Below are positions 38,796 to 46,645 of a DNA stretch of 64,000 bases, one piece after another. Position numbers and translations under genes: made by a program. The notes beneath the pieces are model-generated. The model had not been told where the DNA came from. It did no database searches and worked only from the letters and a program-made list of their open reading frames with translations. Origin of the DNA: Gelria sp. Kuro-4 (lineage in GTDB: Bacteria; Bacillota; DTU030; DUMP01); NCBI RefSeq assembly GCF_019668485.1, contig NZ_AP024619.1:495001-559000 (forward strand), written 5' to 3'. Position 1 is the stretch's first letter, and each line of letters starts with the position of its first letter.

Positions 38796-40586
38796 CTAGT
38801 CGATCTCGATGGCGTGGAAGCGGCACGCCTCGTAGCAGCTGCGGCAGCGGATGCACTTCTTGGGATCGATGCCGTGCGGCTGCCGGCGTTCCCCGCTCAC
38901 GGCGCCGGCCGGGCAGACGCGGGCACAGAGGCCGCAGCCGGTGCAGGCATCGGGGTTGATACGGAAGGTGATGAGCGCCTGGCAGTGGTGGGCCGGGCAC
39001 TTCTTATCGCGGATATGGGCCTCGTACTCGTGGCGGAAGTAGCGCAGGGTGGTGAGGACTGGGTTGGGCGCCGTCTGGCCCAGGCCGCAGAGGGCAGTCT
39101 CCTTGACGCGCGTGGCCACTTCCTCAAGGGTGGTGAGATCCTCTTCGCGGCCCTCGCCGGAGGTGATGCGCTCCAGGATCTCCAGCATGCGCTTGGTGCC
39201 CAGGCGGCAGGCGATGCACTTACCGCAGGACTCCTTCTGGACGAAGTCGAGGAAGAAGCGGGCCATGTCCACCATGCAGGTATCCTCGTCCATGACCACC
39301 ATGCCGCCCGAGCCCATGATGGCGCCCGTGGCGGTGATGGACTCGTAGTCCACAGGGGTGTCGAGGAGGCTCTCCGGAATGCAGCCGCCCGACGGCCCGC
39401 CCAGCTGCACGGCTTTAAATTTTTTGCCGCCGCGGATGCCACCGCCGATGTCGAAGATGACCTCGCGCAGCGGGATGCCCATGGGGACTTCCACCAGGCC
39501 GCCGCGCGCGATTTTGCCGGCGAGGGCAAAAACCTTGGTGCCTTTGCTCTTGGCTGTGCCCAGGGCGGCGAAGGCGGCGCCGCCGTTTAAGATGATCCAG
39601 GGCACATTGGCGAAGGTCTCGACGTTATTGATGCAGGTGGGTTTCTGCCAGAGGCCGGAGTTGGCCGGGAAGGGGGGCTTGAGGCGGGGCATGCCGCGGC
39701 GCCCTTCGATGGACGCGAGGAGCGCCGTCTCCTCGCCGCAGACAAAGGCGCCGGCCCCCTGCTTGATCTCAAGCGTAAAGGAAAAGTCCGAGCCGAGGAT
39801 GTGCTCGCCCAGGTAGCCGGCGGCGCGCGCCTGCTCGAGCGCGATGCCGAGGCGCTTCACGGCGAGCGGGTACTCGGCGCGCACGTAGATGTAGCCGGCG
39901 CTGGCACCAATGGCGTAGGCAGCGATGAGCATACCTTCGATGACGGCGTGGGGATCTCCCTCGAGGACGCTGCGGTCCATGAAGGCCCCAGGGTCGCCCT
40001 CGTCGGCGTTGCAGACGATATACTTGGGCTGCCCGCCGGCCTGCCGCGTGAACTTCCACTTGAGACCTGTTGGGAAGCCGGCACCACCGCGCCCGCGGAG
40101 GCCCGAGGTCAGAACCTCCTGAATCACGGCCTCGGGGGTGAGCTCGGTGAGCGCGCGCCGCAGGGCGCTGTAGCCGGCGCGGGCCTCGTACTCAGCCAGT
40201 ACCTCCGGGTCGATGTGCCCGCAGTTGCGGAGCGCAATGCGCCGCTGTTTACCGAGAAAGGCGGCGGTCGAGGCGGTGGTGCTGCCCGCACCGGCGACCA
40301 ACCACTCGGTGATGGGCTCACCGCCCAGGGCGTGCTGTTTTAAGATGGCAAGCGCCCGTTCGGGTGTGACGTGGCCGTAGGTGTAGACGGCGTCGCCGGG
40401 GCCGAGGACGTCGACGAGCGGTTCTTCGTAGCAGAGGCCGATGCAGCCGGTTTTTTTCAGGTCCACCGGCAGGTTCTCCCGGGCAATGGCCGCTTTGAGG
40501 TCCTCGTATACTTTGAGCCCGCCGGCGGCGGTGCCGCAGCTGCCGAGGCCGACGCGCAGAGTGACTCGCTGTGGTTGTTGCGCCAT
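38796..40586 (-). CDS. stnB: StnB / NuoF-like NADH-binding flavoprotein subunit
   Basis: A 596-residue HydB/NuoF-type subunit. The N terminus is a thioredoxin-like [2Fe-2S] domain (GLGSCGTAAGG, then TGCIGLCYEEPLVDV). The FMN/NADH core has RGRGGAGFPTGLKWKFT, CNADEGDPGAFMDRSVLEGD and GAGAFVCGEETALLASIEG. An SLBB domain and a [4Fe-4S] motif (ESCGKCIACRLGTKRM) follow. The C terminus adds a two-cluster ferredoxin (CTGCGLCARVCPAGAV; CIRCRSCYEACRFHAI), as in bifurcating HydB. The ATG at 40586 has AGGAGG upstream; the frame continues upstream but has no start signal. It lies between stnC and stnA with gaps of 12-17 nt. Confidence 0.85.
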   Translation of the reverse strand: MAQQPQRVTLRVGLGSCGTAAGGLKVYEDLKAAIARENLPVDLKKTGCIGLCYEEPLVDVLGPGDAVYTYGHVTPERALAILKQHALGGEPITEWLVAGAGSTTASTAAFLGKQRRIALRNCGHIDPEVLAEYEARAGYSALRRALTELTPEAVIQEVLTSGLRGRGGAGFPTGLKWKFTRQAGGQPKYIVCNADEGDPGAFMDRSVLEGDPHAVIEGMLIAAYAIGASAGYIYVRAEYPLAVKRLGIALEQARAAGYLGEHILGSDFSFTLEIKQGAGAFVCGEETALLASIEGRRGMPRLKPPFPANSGLWQKPTCINNVETFANVPWIILNGGAAFAALGTAKSKGTKVFALAGKIARGGLVEVPMGIPLREVIFDIGGGIRGGKKFKAVQLGGPSGGCIPESLLDTPVDYESITATGAIMGSGGMVVMDEDTCMVDMARFFLDFVQKESCGKCIACRLGTKRMLEILERITSGEGREEDLTTLEEVATRVKETALCGLGQTAPNPVLTTLRYFRHEYEAHIRDKKCPAHHCQALITFRINPDACTGCGLCARVCPAGAVSGERRQPHGIDPKKCIRCRSCYEACRFHAIEID

Positions 40587-40603
40587 GCTGGACACCTCCT
40601 GGT

Positions 40604-41131
40604 TTAGTCGGCGGGGGCAGCGGGTGTAGCCGCCGTGCCCCGGAGTTCGCGGATGATGCGCCGGGCCTTGTCCGGTGTGAGCTGTCCGTAGGCTTCGCCG
40701 TTTACCATCATCACGGGGGCCAGGCTGCAGCAGCCTAGGCAGGCCACCGTCTGGAGGGTGAACTCGCCGTCGGGGGTGGTCTCCCCTTCTTGCACGCCGA
40801 GTTCTTCTGTCAGGGCCTGGAGAATGGTTTTGCCGCCGTTGACGTGGCAGGCGGTACCCTGGCACACCATGACGACCCGTTTGCCCACCGGGCGCAGGCG
40901 GAACTGGGTGTAGAAGGTGGCGACGCCGTAGACGTGCGCCGGGCGCAGCCGCGTGCGGGCTGCGATGTAGCGCAGGGCGGCCGGAGGAAGGTAGCCGTAG
41001 GTTTCTTGGGTTTCCTGTAAAATAGCGATCAGGGCGCCGGGGTTGTAGCTGTGGCGGGCCAGGATGGAATCCACCTCGGGGAACGAGGCGGGAGCAGGTT
41101 CCGCGGCCCGGGCAGCCGTGGATGGGGTCAC
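40604..41131 (-). CDS. stnC: StnC / NuoE-like [2Fe-2S] subunit
   Basis: A 175-residue NuoE/HydC-type subunit with a four-cysteine [2Fe-2S] site: CQGTACHVNGG and, about 35 residues on, ACLGCCSLAPVMMVN. The helical N-terminal part contains LIAILQETQETYGYLP. A GTG at 41131 with AGGAGTGA upstream is chosen. It is the first gene of the three-gene operon and should pass electrons with StnB. The first 15 residues are Ala/Pro-rich. Confidence 0.85.
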   Translation of the reverse strand: MTPSTAARAAEPAPASFPEVDSILARHSYNPGALIAILQETQETYGYLPPAALRYIAARTRLRPAHVYGVATFYTQFRLRPVGKRVVMVCQGTACHVNGGKTILQALTEELGVQEGETTPDGEFTLQTVACLGCCSLAPVMMVNGEAYGQLTPDKARRIIRELRGTAATPAAPAD

Positions 41132-41476
41132 GCAGGTCACTCCTCTCTCATGTGGTCGGCTGTACCGCGCTGGCCGTACCGCCGGGTGGGGGCATGCAGC
41201 AGCGGGAAGAAGGTGCCGGACCCGGCGGCTTAAACTTACACGGCAACGCGTGGCTTCGCTGGGGCGTCTCCCCTCGCTTCTTGCTGACGGCTTCATTATA
41301 ACAGAAATAAGTGCAATTAGGCTAGAGATGATTGTTATAACGATAACAAAGATTGTGCATGGCCCGCGCTGGGTGAAGGAGCGGGATCTAAAAAGCGGGG
41401 CTGATTTTGGCGGGTGCGGCAGGAAGATCCAGGGGCGCGTGGAATTACTAAGCGAAGACGATTTGAGGTGAGCCTT
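41132..41476. other. intergenic region between stnC and soj (divergent promoters)
   Basis: 345 nt without a gene, flanked by divergent starts. It is markedly more AT-rich near 41,290-41,360 than its surroundings. It contains an extended -10 for stnCBA (TGTTATAAT reading leftward, -10 at 41300-41295) and an 18-bp palindrome at 41332-41349. I see no clear -35 for soj. Confidence 0.6.
41332..41349. promoter_or_regulatory. Rex-like operator palindrome
   Basis: TTGTTATAACGATAACAA has perfect 7-bp arms and a 4-bp centre. It matches the architecture of the clostridial Rex site (TTGTTAAnnnnTTAACAA) with one symmetrical change per arm. Rex senses the NADH/NAD+ ratio, which would suit control of the stnCBA redox operon. 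The centre is about 40 nt upstream of that operon's -10. Confidence 0.5.
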
Positions 41477-42268
41477 ATGGGTAGAGTGATCGCCGTGGCC
41501 AATCAAAAAGGCGGAGTGGGAAAAACCACCACGGCCGTCAATCTGGGTGCGGCCCTGGCCCAGGAGGGCCGGCGGGTGCTGCTTATTGACATCGATCCGC
41601 AGGGGAACGCCACGAGCGGGCTGGGCGTGGATAAGCGTCGGGTGGGCGCCTGCATTTACGAGGTGCTCCTGGGAACAAAGAGCATCCGGGCGGTGCGGGT
41701 GCCGACGCTGGTGCGCGGACTGGAGCTGGTGCCTTCGGCGGTGCAGCTGGCGGGGGCGGAGGTCGAGCTGGTAGGCATGGAGGCGCGCGAGCACCGGCTG
41801 CGGCTGGCTTTGAACGGGGAACGGGAGCGGTATGATTACATCTTTGTGGACTGCCCGCCCTCGCTGGGGCTCCTCACGGTGAATGCGCTCACGGCGGCGG
41901 ATTCCGTACTGGTGCCCATCCAGTGTGAGTACTACGCCCTGGAAGGCCTGGGGCAGCTGATGGCTACGGTGCAGCTGGTGCAGAAGTCGCTTAACCCGGG
42001 GCTCGAGGTGGAGGGCGTGCTGTTGACCATGTTTGATGCCCGCACCAACCTGGCCATCCAGGTGGTGGATGAGGTTAAGAAATACTTCCGGGACAAGGTC
42101 TACCGAAGCATTGTGCCGCGGAACGTGCGCCTCTCGGAGGCGCCGAGCCACGGCAAGCCGGTGATGATGTACGACCGGCGCTCGCGGGGGGCCGAGGTGT
42201 ACCAGGAACTGGCCAAGGAAGTGATGGAACGTGACGCAGAAAAAAGACGTCCGGCACGGGCTCGGTAG
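41477..42268 (+). CDS. soj: chromosome partitioning ATPase Soj/ParA
   Basis: A 263-residue ParA ATPase. The deviant Walker A is ANQKGGVGKTTTAVNL, Walker A' is LLIDIDPQGNATSGL, and Walker B is YIFVDCPPSLGLLTVNAL. It works with ParB/Spo0J on origin segregation and DnaA control. The ATG start follows GAGGTGA. It overlaps parB by 38 nt. Confidence 0.96.
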   Translation: MGRVIAVANQKGGVGKTTTAVNLGAALAQEGRRVLLIDIDPQGNATSGLGVDKRRVGACIYEVLLGTKSIRAVRVPTLVRGLELVPSAVQLAGAEVELVGMEAREHRLRLALNGERERYDYIFVDCPPSLGLLTVNALTAADSVLVPIQCEYYALEGLGQLMATVQLVQKSLNPGLEVEGVLLTMFDARTNLAIQVVDEVKKYFRDKVYRSIVPRNVRLSEAPSHGKPVMMYDRRSRGAEVYQELAKEVMERDAEKRRPARAR

Positions 42269-43103
42269 GGGCCTGGCGGCGCTTTTGCCGGCGGTGGAGG
42301 CGCAGGGGGACGAGCCGGTGCGCGAGGTGCCGGTTAAGGAGATCCGGCCGAACAGCTTTCAACCGCGGCGGGTTTTCGACGAGGAGAAGCTGGCGGAACT
42401 GGCCGAATCGGTGCGGGCGCACGGGGTGCTGCAGCCCGTGGTGGTGCGGGCGGTGATCGGCGGCTTTGAACTGGTGGCCGGCGAGCGGCGCTGGCGGGCG
42501 GCCCAGCTGGCCGGGCTGGAACGGGTACCGGTGGTGGTGCGGGAACTGAGCGACGCTGAAATGATGGAAATCGCGCTCATCGAAAACCTGCAGCGTGAGG
42601 ATCTCAATCCCCTGGAGGAGGCCACGGCTTACCAGCGCCTGCTGCAGGAGTTCGGGCTGACGCAGGAGGAATTGGCGCGCCGGTTAGGCAAGAGCCGCTC
42701 CCACATCGCCAACATCATCCGCCTGCTCAACCTGCCGGCCGGCGTACAGGAGTATGTTTCACGTGGAACAATCAGCATGGGGCATGCACGTGCCCTCCTC
42801 GCACTGGAGGATGCTGAACTCCAAAACCAGGTCTGCCGCCAGGTGGTAACCAAGAACCTATCGGTGCGGGAGACGGAGAACCTGATCCGTTCCCTGCTGA
42901 CGCGCAAAAAGCAGCAGAAAAAGAAAAAGCCCGCCGCCCTCGACCCCTGGATGGTGGAAGTGGAGACGAATCTCAAGCACGCCCTGGCGACCCAGGTGCG
43001 CATCAAACCCGGCCGCCGGGGAGGCCGCATCGAGATTGAATACTACTCGACCGAAGACCTGGAACGGCTCACCGGCCTCTTGGCGCGGGAGGCCGGCCTA
43101 TAA
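42231..43103 (+). CDS. parB: chromosome partitioning protein ParB/Spo0J
   Basis: A 290-residue ParB CTPase. It starts MTQKKDVRHGLGRGLAALLP, has the ParB box PNSFQPRRVF, the GERRWRAAQLAGL motif, ENLQREDLNPLEEA, and the HTH LTQEELARRLGKSRSHIANI. A parS site lies within the gene. It is translationally coupled to soj. Confidence 0.96.
   Translation: MTQKKDVRHGLGRGLAALLPAVEAQGDEPVREVPVKEIRPNSFQPRRVFDEEKLAELAESVRAHGVLQPVVVRAVIGGFELVAGERRWRAAQLAGLERVPVVVRELSDAEMMEIALIENLQREDLNPLEEATAYQRLLQEFGLTQEELARRLGKSRSHIANIIRLLNLPAGVQEYVSRGTISMGHARALLALEDAELQNQVCRQVVTKNLSVRETENLIRSLLTRKKQQKKKKPAALDPWMVEVETNLKHALATQVRIKPGRRGGRIEIEYYSTEDLERLTGLLAREAGL
42755..42770. promoter_or_regulatory. parS site inside parB
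   Basis: TGTTTCACGTGGAACA differs by one base from the consensus palindrome TGTTTCACGTGAAACA. The Bacillus subtilis spo0J gene also contains a parS within its coding sequence. Confidence 0.92.
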
Positions 43104-43142
43104 CCTCAGGCTGCAAGCTACAAAAGGAGCGAACCTTTCTCT

Positions 43143-43649
43143 ATGGACAGCACTTACCTCTCTTCTCTGCTCGGCACGGGGGCCGTTCCCGTGCTCCTCG
43201 TCCTCCTCACGGCGGTTGCCATTCTGCTCATACTGGTGGTGTTGCTCTGGCTGCGGGTGGGGGTGCTTACCAGGCGTTACCGGGCTTTCATGGCGGGGAA
43301 TGCCGCCGCCTCCCTCGAAGACCTCCTCAATGAAACCTTAAGCCGGGCGCGTGAGCAGAACGAGGCGCTGCGGGACCTGCGTTTCGCCTTGCGGGAACTG
43401 GAAACGGCACAACAACGCGCGGTACAGCACGTGGGGATCGTGCGGTTCAACGCGTTCCCCGATACGGGCAGCGATCTCAGCTTTGCCGTTGCCATCTTAG
43501 ATGGGCACGGGGACGGCGTGGTACTGAGCAGCCTCTTCGGTCGCGATGAATCGCGGGTGTATGCCAAACCGGTCCAGGGCGGAAAGTCCACCTACCACCT
43601 CACCGCAGAAGAAGAACAGGCCATCGCTACTACGGCACAGGCACATTAA
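43143..43649 (+). CDS. DUF4446 family membrane-anchored protein
   Basis: A 168-residue protein with one N-terminal membrane helix (VPVLLVLLTAVAILLILVVL), a coiled-coil-like middle (NETLSRAREQNEALRDLRFA), and a C-terminal domain with VGIVRFNAFPDTGSDLSFAV. This pattern is DUF4446, commonly found after parB in Clostridia; its function is unknown. Start ATG about 40 nt after parB. Confidence 0.85.
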   Translation: MDSTYLSSLLGTGAVPVLLVLLTAVAILLILVVLLWLRVGVLTRRYRAFMAGNAAASLEDLLNETLSRAREQNEALRDLRFALRELETAQQRAVQHVGIVRFNAFPDTGSDLSFAVAILDGHGDGVVLSSLFGRDESRVYAKPVQGGKSTYHLTAEEEQAIATTAQAH

Positions 43650-43668
43650 AAGGCCTGTACCCTTTTTA
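43648..43668 (+). terminator. weak terminator after the DUF4446 gene
   Basis: AAAAGG/CCTTTT stem with a 7-nt loop and a T-run. The stem is short and AT-rich, so it may be only partly effective. Confidence 0.4.
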
Positions 43669-43761
43669 TACTCCCATGAGCAGGAATTTCCAGCGAGGGC
43701 GGAGAATGATTAAACAAAGGGCAATCGAACATCAATAGCGCTTTTGCTTGAGGTGGTTCCA

Positions 43762-44682
43762 TTGCGACTTCCGCACAATTTGGTCCGCCGGCGTCGCCCC
43801 GCACCGCCACCTCCCGCCTTCACCGTTATCATCGCGCCTCATTCCGGTGAGCAGTGCCGCAACCTGCGCATACCCACTGTGCTCCTGCGCCTGGGTGCCT
43901 TGTGCACCGTCCTGGCCGCCCTCAGCCTGGCCTGGTTGGGCTACGACTACCTGCGCCTGCGTTCGGCGGCGGCCGAAATAAACGCCCTGCGCAGCGTCAA
44001 CCGCGAGCAGGCCCGCCAGCTGGAGGCATTGGCCGCGCGGGCGGCGGATGTGGAAGAGCGCCTGAATGAGCTCAACACGCTGGACAGCCAGGTGCGGGAG
44101 ATGCTGGACCTGCCCCGGGGGCCTGAGGGAGCCGCGCAGCCGGCGAAGAGCGCACCGCGCGGGGGAGCGTCCCGCGGTGTGCACCCCGCGGATATCGACG
44201 CGGTGCTGGGCAGCGCAGCCGGGGCGCTGGAACCCACCCGGGCGCGCCTGGCGGATCTGAAGGCCAGGGTCGCCCAGTACCGGCAGCGTCTGGAACATGT
44301 ACCAAACGCTTGGCCGGTACGCGGCTCGGTAACCTCCCGTTTCGGCCTCCGGCGCTCACCCTTCGGCCCGGGCGTAGAGTTCCACGAAGGCCTGGACATC
44401 GCCGCCCCGTACGGCGCACCGGTGCGGGCCACCGGCGCAGGCCGCGTGGTGTTCGCCGGGTGGAAGAGCGGTTACGGGCGCTTCGTCATCATCGATCACG
44501 GCTACGGCTACCAGACCGCTTACGGGCACAACTCCAAGCTCAATGTGCGCGCCGGTCAAACCGTAAAACGGGGCGAGGTCATCGCTTACGTGGGCAACAC
44601 CGGGCGCAGCACCGGGCCGCACGTTCACTACGAGGTCATTTACCAGGGCCGCAAGGAAAACCCGCTGGACTTCCTGCTGTAA
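43762..44682 (+). CDS. M23 family metallopeptidase with coiled coil
   Basis: A 306-residue cell-wall endopeptidase. One membrane helix lies near residues 42-62 (LLRLGALCTVLAALSLAWLG). A coiled coil follows (ALRSVNREQARQLEALAARA). The C-terminal LytM/M23 domain has zinc-binding FHEGLDIAAPYGAPV and GPHVHYEVIYQG, with YGHNSKL between. All zinc and catalytic residues appear present, so it is probably active on peptidoglycan cross-bridges. I choose the TTG at 43762 because GAGGTGG lies 5 nt upstream; the TTG at 43744 has no site. Confidence 0.85.
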   Translation: MRLPHNLVRRRRPAPPPPAFTVIIAPHSGEQCRNLRIPTVLLRLGALCTVLAALSLAWLGYDYLRLRSAAAEINALRSVNREQARQLEALAARAADVEERLNELNTLDSQVREMLDLPRGPEGAAQPAKSAPRGGASRGVHPADIDAVLGSAAGALEPTRARLADLKARVAQYRQRLEHVPNAWPVRGSVTSRFGLRRSPFGPGVEFHEGLDIAAPYGAPVRATGAGRVVFAGWKSGYGRFVIIDHGYGYQTAYGHNSKLNVRAGQTVKRGEVIAYVGNTGRSTGPHVHYEVIYQGRKENPLDFLL

Positions 44683-44775
44683 CGGAAGACACCCTCTGCT
44701 CCCCGGCGCGGGAGGCCGGGGGCGGTGGTTCCGGCGCTTCCCCGGGCTGGAGGGCCGAAGGAGGATGCACGCTGC

Positions 44776-45201
44776 ATGTTTGCTGTAAAAAAGAAGGACG
44801 AGATCAATTACGACCAGGTGGATACCATCCTGGGGCGGGGCACCGAGTTTAAAGGCAACATCACGGCGCACGGTACGCTGCGCATCGAGGGCCGGGTGGA
44901 AGGTGACATCGCCGTAAAGGGCGATGTCGTCATCAGCGAAAGCGGGCGCGCCACCGCCAACATCAAGGCCCGCCATGCGACCGTGGCCGGGGAGGTGGAG
45001 GGGGAACTCGACCTGGAGGGCCGCCTTGAAATCACGGCTACCGGCAAGGTGCGGGGCAAGATCCATGTGACCAACCTAGCGGTAAGCGATGGCGGGTTCT
45101 TTCTCGGCACCTGCGAGATGCGCGGGGCGGAAGAAGGCGCCCGCAAGAGCACGGCGGCGGCTCCCGAAATGGAGAACGCCTTCGCTAACGCCTCCTCTTA
45201 A
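44776..45201 (+). CDS. bactofilin
   Basis: A 141-residue bactofilin (DUF583) cytoskeletal protein. The repetitive beta-helix core reads ILGRGTEFKGNITAHGTLRI, then EGRVEGDIAVKGDVVI and further copies. It lies just after an M23 peptidase, a pairing known in other bacteria where bactofilins position peptidoglycan hydrolases. The ATG start is preceded by AAGGAGG about 11 nt upstream. Confidence 0.92.
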   Translation: MFAVKKKDEINYDQVDTILGRGTEFKGNITAHGTLRIEGRVEGDIAVKGDVVISESGRATANIKARHATVAGEVEGELDLEGRLEITATGKVRGKIHVTNLAVSDGGFFLGTCEMRGAEEGARKSTAAAPEMENAFANASS

Positions 45202-45588
45202 GAGGGAAAGGCATCAGACCACGCGGCCCGAGCCCATGGCCCGTGAGGTGGAAGTTTCGCCTGCAGCGTAAGTTTGTCTTGACACGTGTGATCAACGGGG
45301 CAAAGAAACGGCCCCGTGGATGTCGCCTTCATAGTGGATTCTGCCGCCGGCCGCGGTCGCGCCCGGCGTTGAGGTCTTCACGGACCAGAAGGTGAAAGCG
45401 CCGGCGGAACGCCCCCTTCCCGTGGAAGCGGCAGGGGAACTTGGGGACAACGCCCGTTCCTGGTTGAAACCGAAGAGCATATCCCCGGCGGCGGCCGCGT
45501 GAGGGCCGCCGGCCGTACATAACGCGTTTTCTGTCCGCCCATACTGGTAAGGACGACGTACGAGCAGAACGACAGGTAGGGGTGGCTC
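45202..45588. other. intergenic region of 387 nt, no gene found
   Basis: No convincing reading frame or known RNA on either strand. It has a TTGACA at 45279-45284 without a matching -10, a hairpin ACGGGGC/GCCCCGT (45295-45317) with an A-rich loop, and a strong hairpin CCGGCGGC/GCCGCCGG (45485-45512). Neither has a T-run. It could hold a leader RNA for the phosphoribosyltransferase gene, but I see no known riboswitch signature. Confidence 0.4.
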
Positions 45589-46251
45589 ATGTTCAGCGAC
45601 CGCCGCGCAGCCGGCGAACAGCTGGCCGTCGCTCTCGCCGAGGTGGCGAAGCCGGATCCGCTCATCCTGGCCGTTCCACGGGGCGGGGTGCCGGTGGCCT
45701 TCCCCGTGTGGCGGCGCCTGGGCGGCGACCTCGACATCATCCAACCGCGCAAAATAGGCAGCCCCTTTAATCCCGAGCTGGCCATCGGCGCCGTGGCCCC
45801 CGACGGTACCGAGCTCAGGGACGCTGCCCTCATTGCCCGTCTGGGCGTCGGCGAGGATTACCTGCGGCGCGAAGCGGCGCGCCAGGCGGCCGAGGCTGCG
45901 CGCCGCCTGCGCTTTTACCGCGGTGACCGTCCCCCGCCCCGTGTCGGCGGCCGGCATGTCATCCTCGTGGATGACGGCGTGGCCACCGGGATCACAGACC
46001 TGTTGGCCTTGCGTCTTCTGCGCCGGGACGGGCCGGCCAGCCTTACTCTGGCCGTCCCCGTGGGCCCCGCCGAGAGCATTGCGCGCCTTCGGGCTGTGGC
46101 CGATGAGGTGCTCTGCCTCGAGGAGCCGCCCGCCTTTCAGGCTGTGGGGGAGTACTACGCCGCTTTCCCACCGGTAAGTGACGACGAGGTGATCCGTCTC
46201 CTTAAGGCCGCCTGGGAAGACCCCGGCTCGCTCCCCGGGAATCCCCCTTGA
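45589..46251 (+). CDS. phosphoribosyltransferase domain protein
   Basis: A 220-residue type I PRTase-fold protein. The PRPP loop motif is VILVDDGVATGIT and the N-terminal block LILAVPRGGVPVAFPV is typical of this stand-alone subgroup. These proteins have no firm substrate; related ones are found next to erythromycin esterase or hydrolase domains, which are absent here. The start ATG follows AGGGGTGG. Its stop codon overlaps the -35 of the downstream lysine-riboswitch promoter. Confidence 0.8.
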   Translation: MFSDRRAAGEQLAVALAEVAKPDPLILAVPRGGVPVAFPVWRRLGGDLDIIQPRKIGSPFNPELAIGAVAPDGTELRDAALIARLGVGEDYLRREAARQAAEAARRLRFYRGDRPPPRVGGRHVILVDDGVATGITDLLALRLLRRDGPASLTLAVPVGPAESIARLRAVADEVLCLEEPPAFQAVGEYYAAFPPVSDDEVIRLLKAAWEDPGSLPGNPP

Positions 46252-46277
46252 CACCCCCGGATAATGAGCGGTAAGAT
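46248..46277 (+). promoter_or_regulatory. promoter of the lysine-riboswitch operon
   Basis: TTGACA (46248-46253), 18 nt, TAAGAT (46272-46277). Transcription would start about 55 nt before the riboswitch aptamer. Confidence 0.7.
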
Positions 46278-46338
46278 ATGAATTAAAAGAATAGTTGCCT
46301 CATCTCAGTCCTTGCTTGCGACGCGCTGTAGCGCTGAG

Positions 46339-46520
46339 GTGGGGTAGAGGCGCGGCAGGCCATGAGTAGCCGCCCAGAGCAGGGCAGCGGAGAAGGGCGG
46401 GGAAAGGGGCCGCCGCCGAAGCCGGGCGACCGCTCCAGGCGCCTGAGCTGGGTCGGCAGTTAAGAGCTGCCGGACTGTCACCTGCGGCCACCCCGGACCG
46501 CAGGTGGTGAGCTATCTCAC
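46339..46520 (+). promoter_or_regulatory. lysine riboswitch (L-box) aptamer
   Basis: The conserved lysine-aptamer core is present in order: GTAGAGGCGC at the 5' side, GAGTA (46364-46368), GGGGAAAGG (46399-46407), GCCGAAG (46415-46421), GCTGGG (46447-46452) and ACTGTCAC (46474-46481). The closing helix P1 is GTGGGGTAG (46339-46347) pairing with CTATCTCAC (46512-46520), and the 3' end GAGCTATCTC resembles the Bacillus subtilis lysC element. It precedes an oxidoreductase operon rather than the usual lysine biosynthesis or transport genes. Confidence 0.9.
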
Positions 46521-46557
46521 AGCTGGGGAGGGAGAGATGGGCTCAAGCGCCTATACG

Positions 46558-46584
46558 GCCAGGCCTGTCTGCCTGGCTGTTTTT
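46558..46584 (+). terminator. riboswitch-controlled terminator
   Basis: GCCAGGC/GCCTGGC stem with a 6-nt loop followed by TGTTTTT, 37 nt after the lysine aptamer and 60 nt before the first gene. It is the probable expression platform. Confidence 0.85.
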
Positions 46585-46645
46585 GCGTCTTTACGGCGGG
46601 AACCCCCCCGCGCGGAGCGCAGAAATGGTAAAGGGGGAGGAAGAG

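Noticed and set aside
35094-39590. A 1498-codon open frame on the plus strand opposite the stn genes
   Set aside because: It is the antisense shadow of stnA/stnB. GC-rich codon bias keeps the opposite frame open; the product is low-complexity Gly/Ala/Arg with no family match.
40587-40865. Longer stnB starting inside stnC
   Set aside because: The extra sequence is the shadow of stnC; the ATG at 40586 has AGGAGG upstream and begins the [2Fe-2S] domain.
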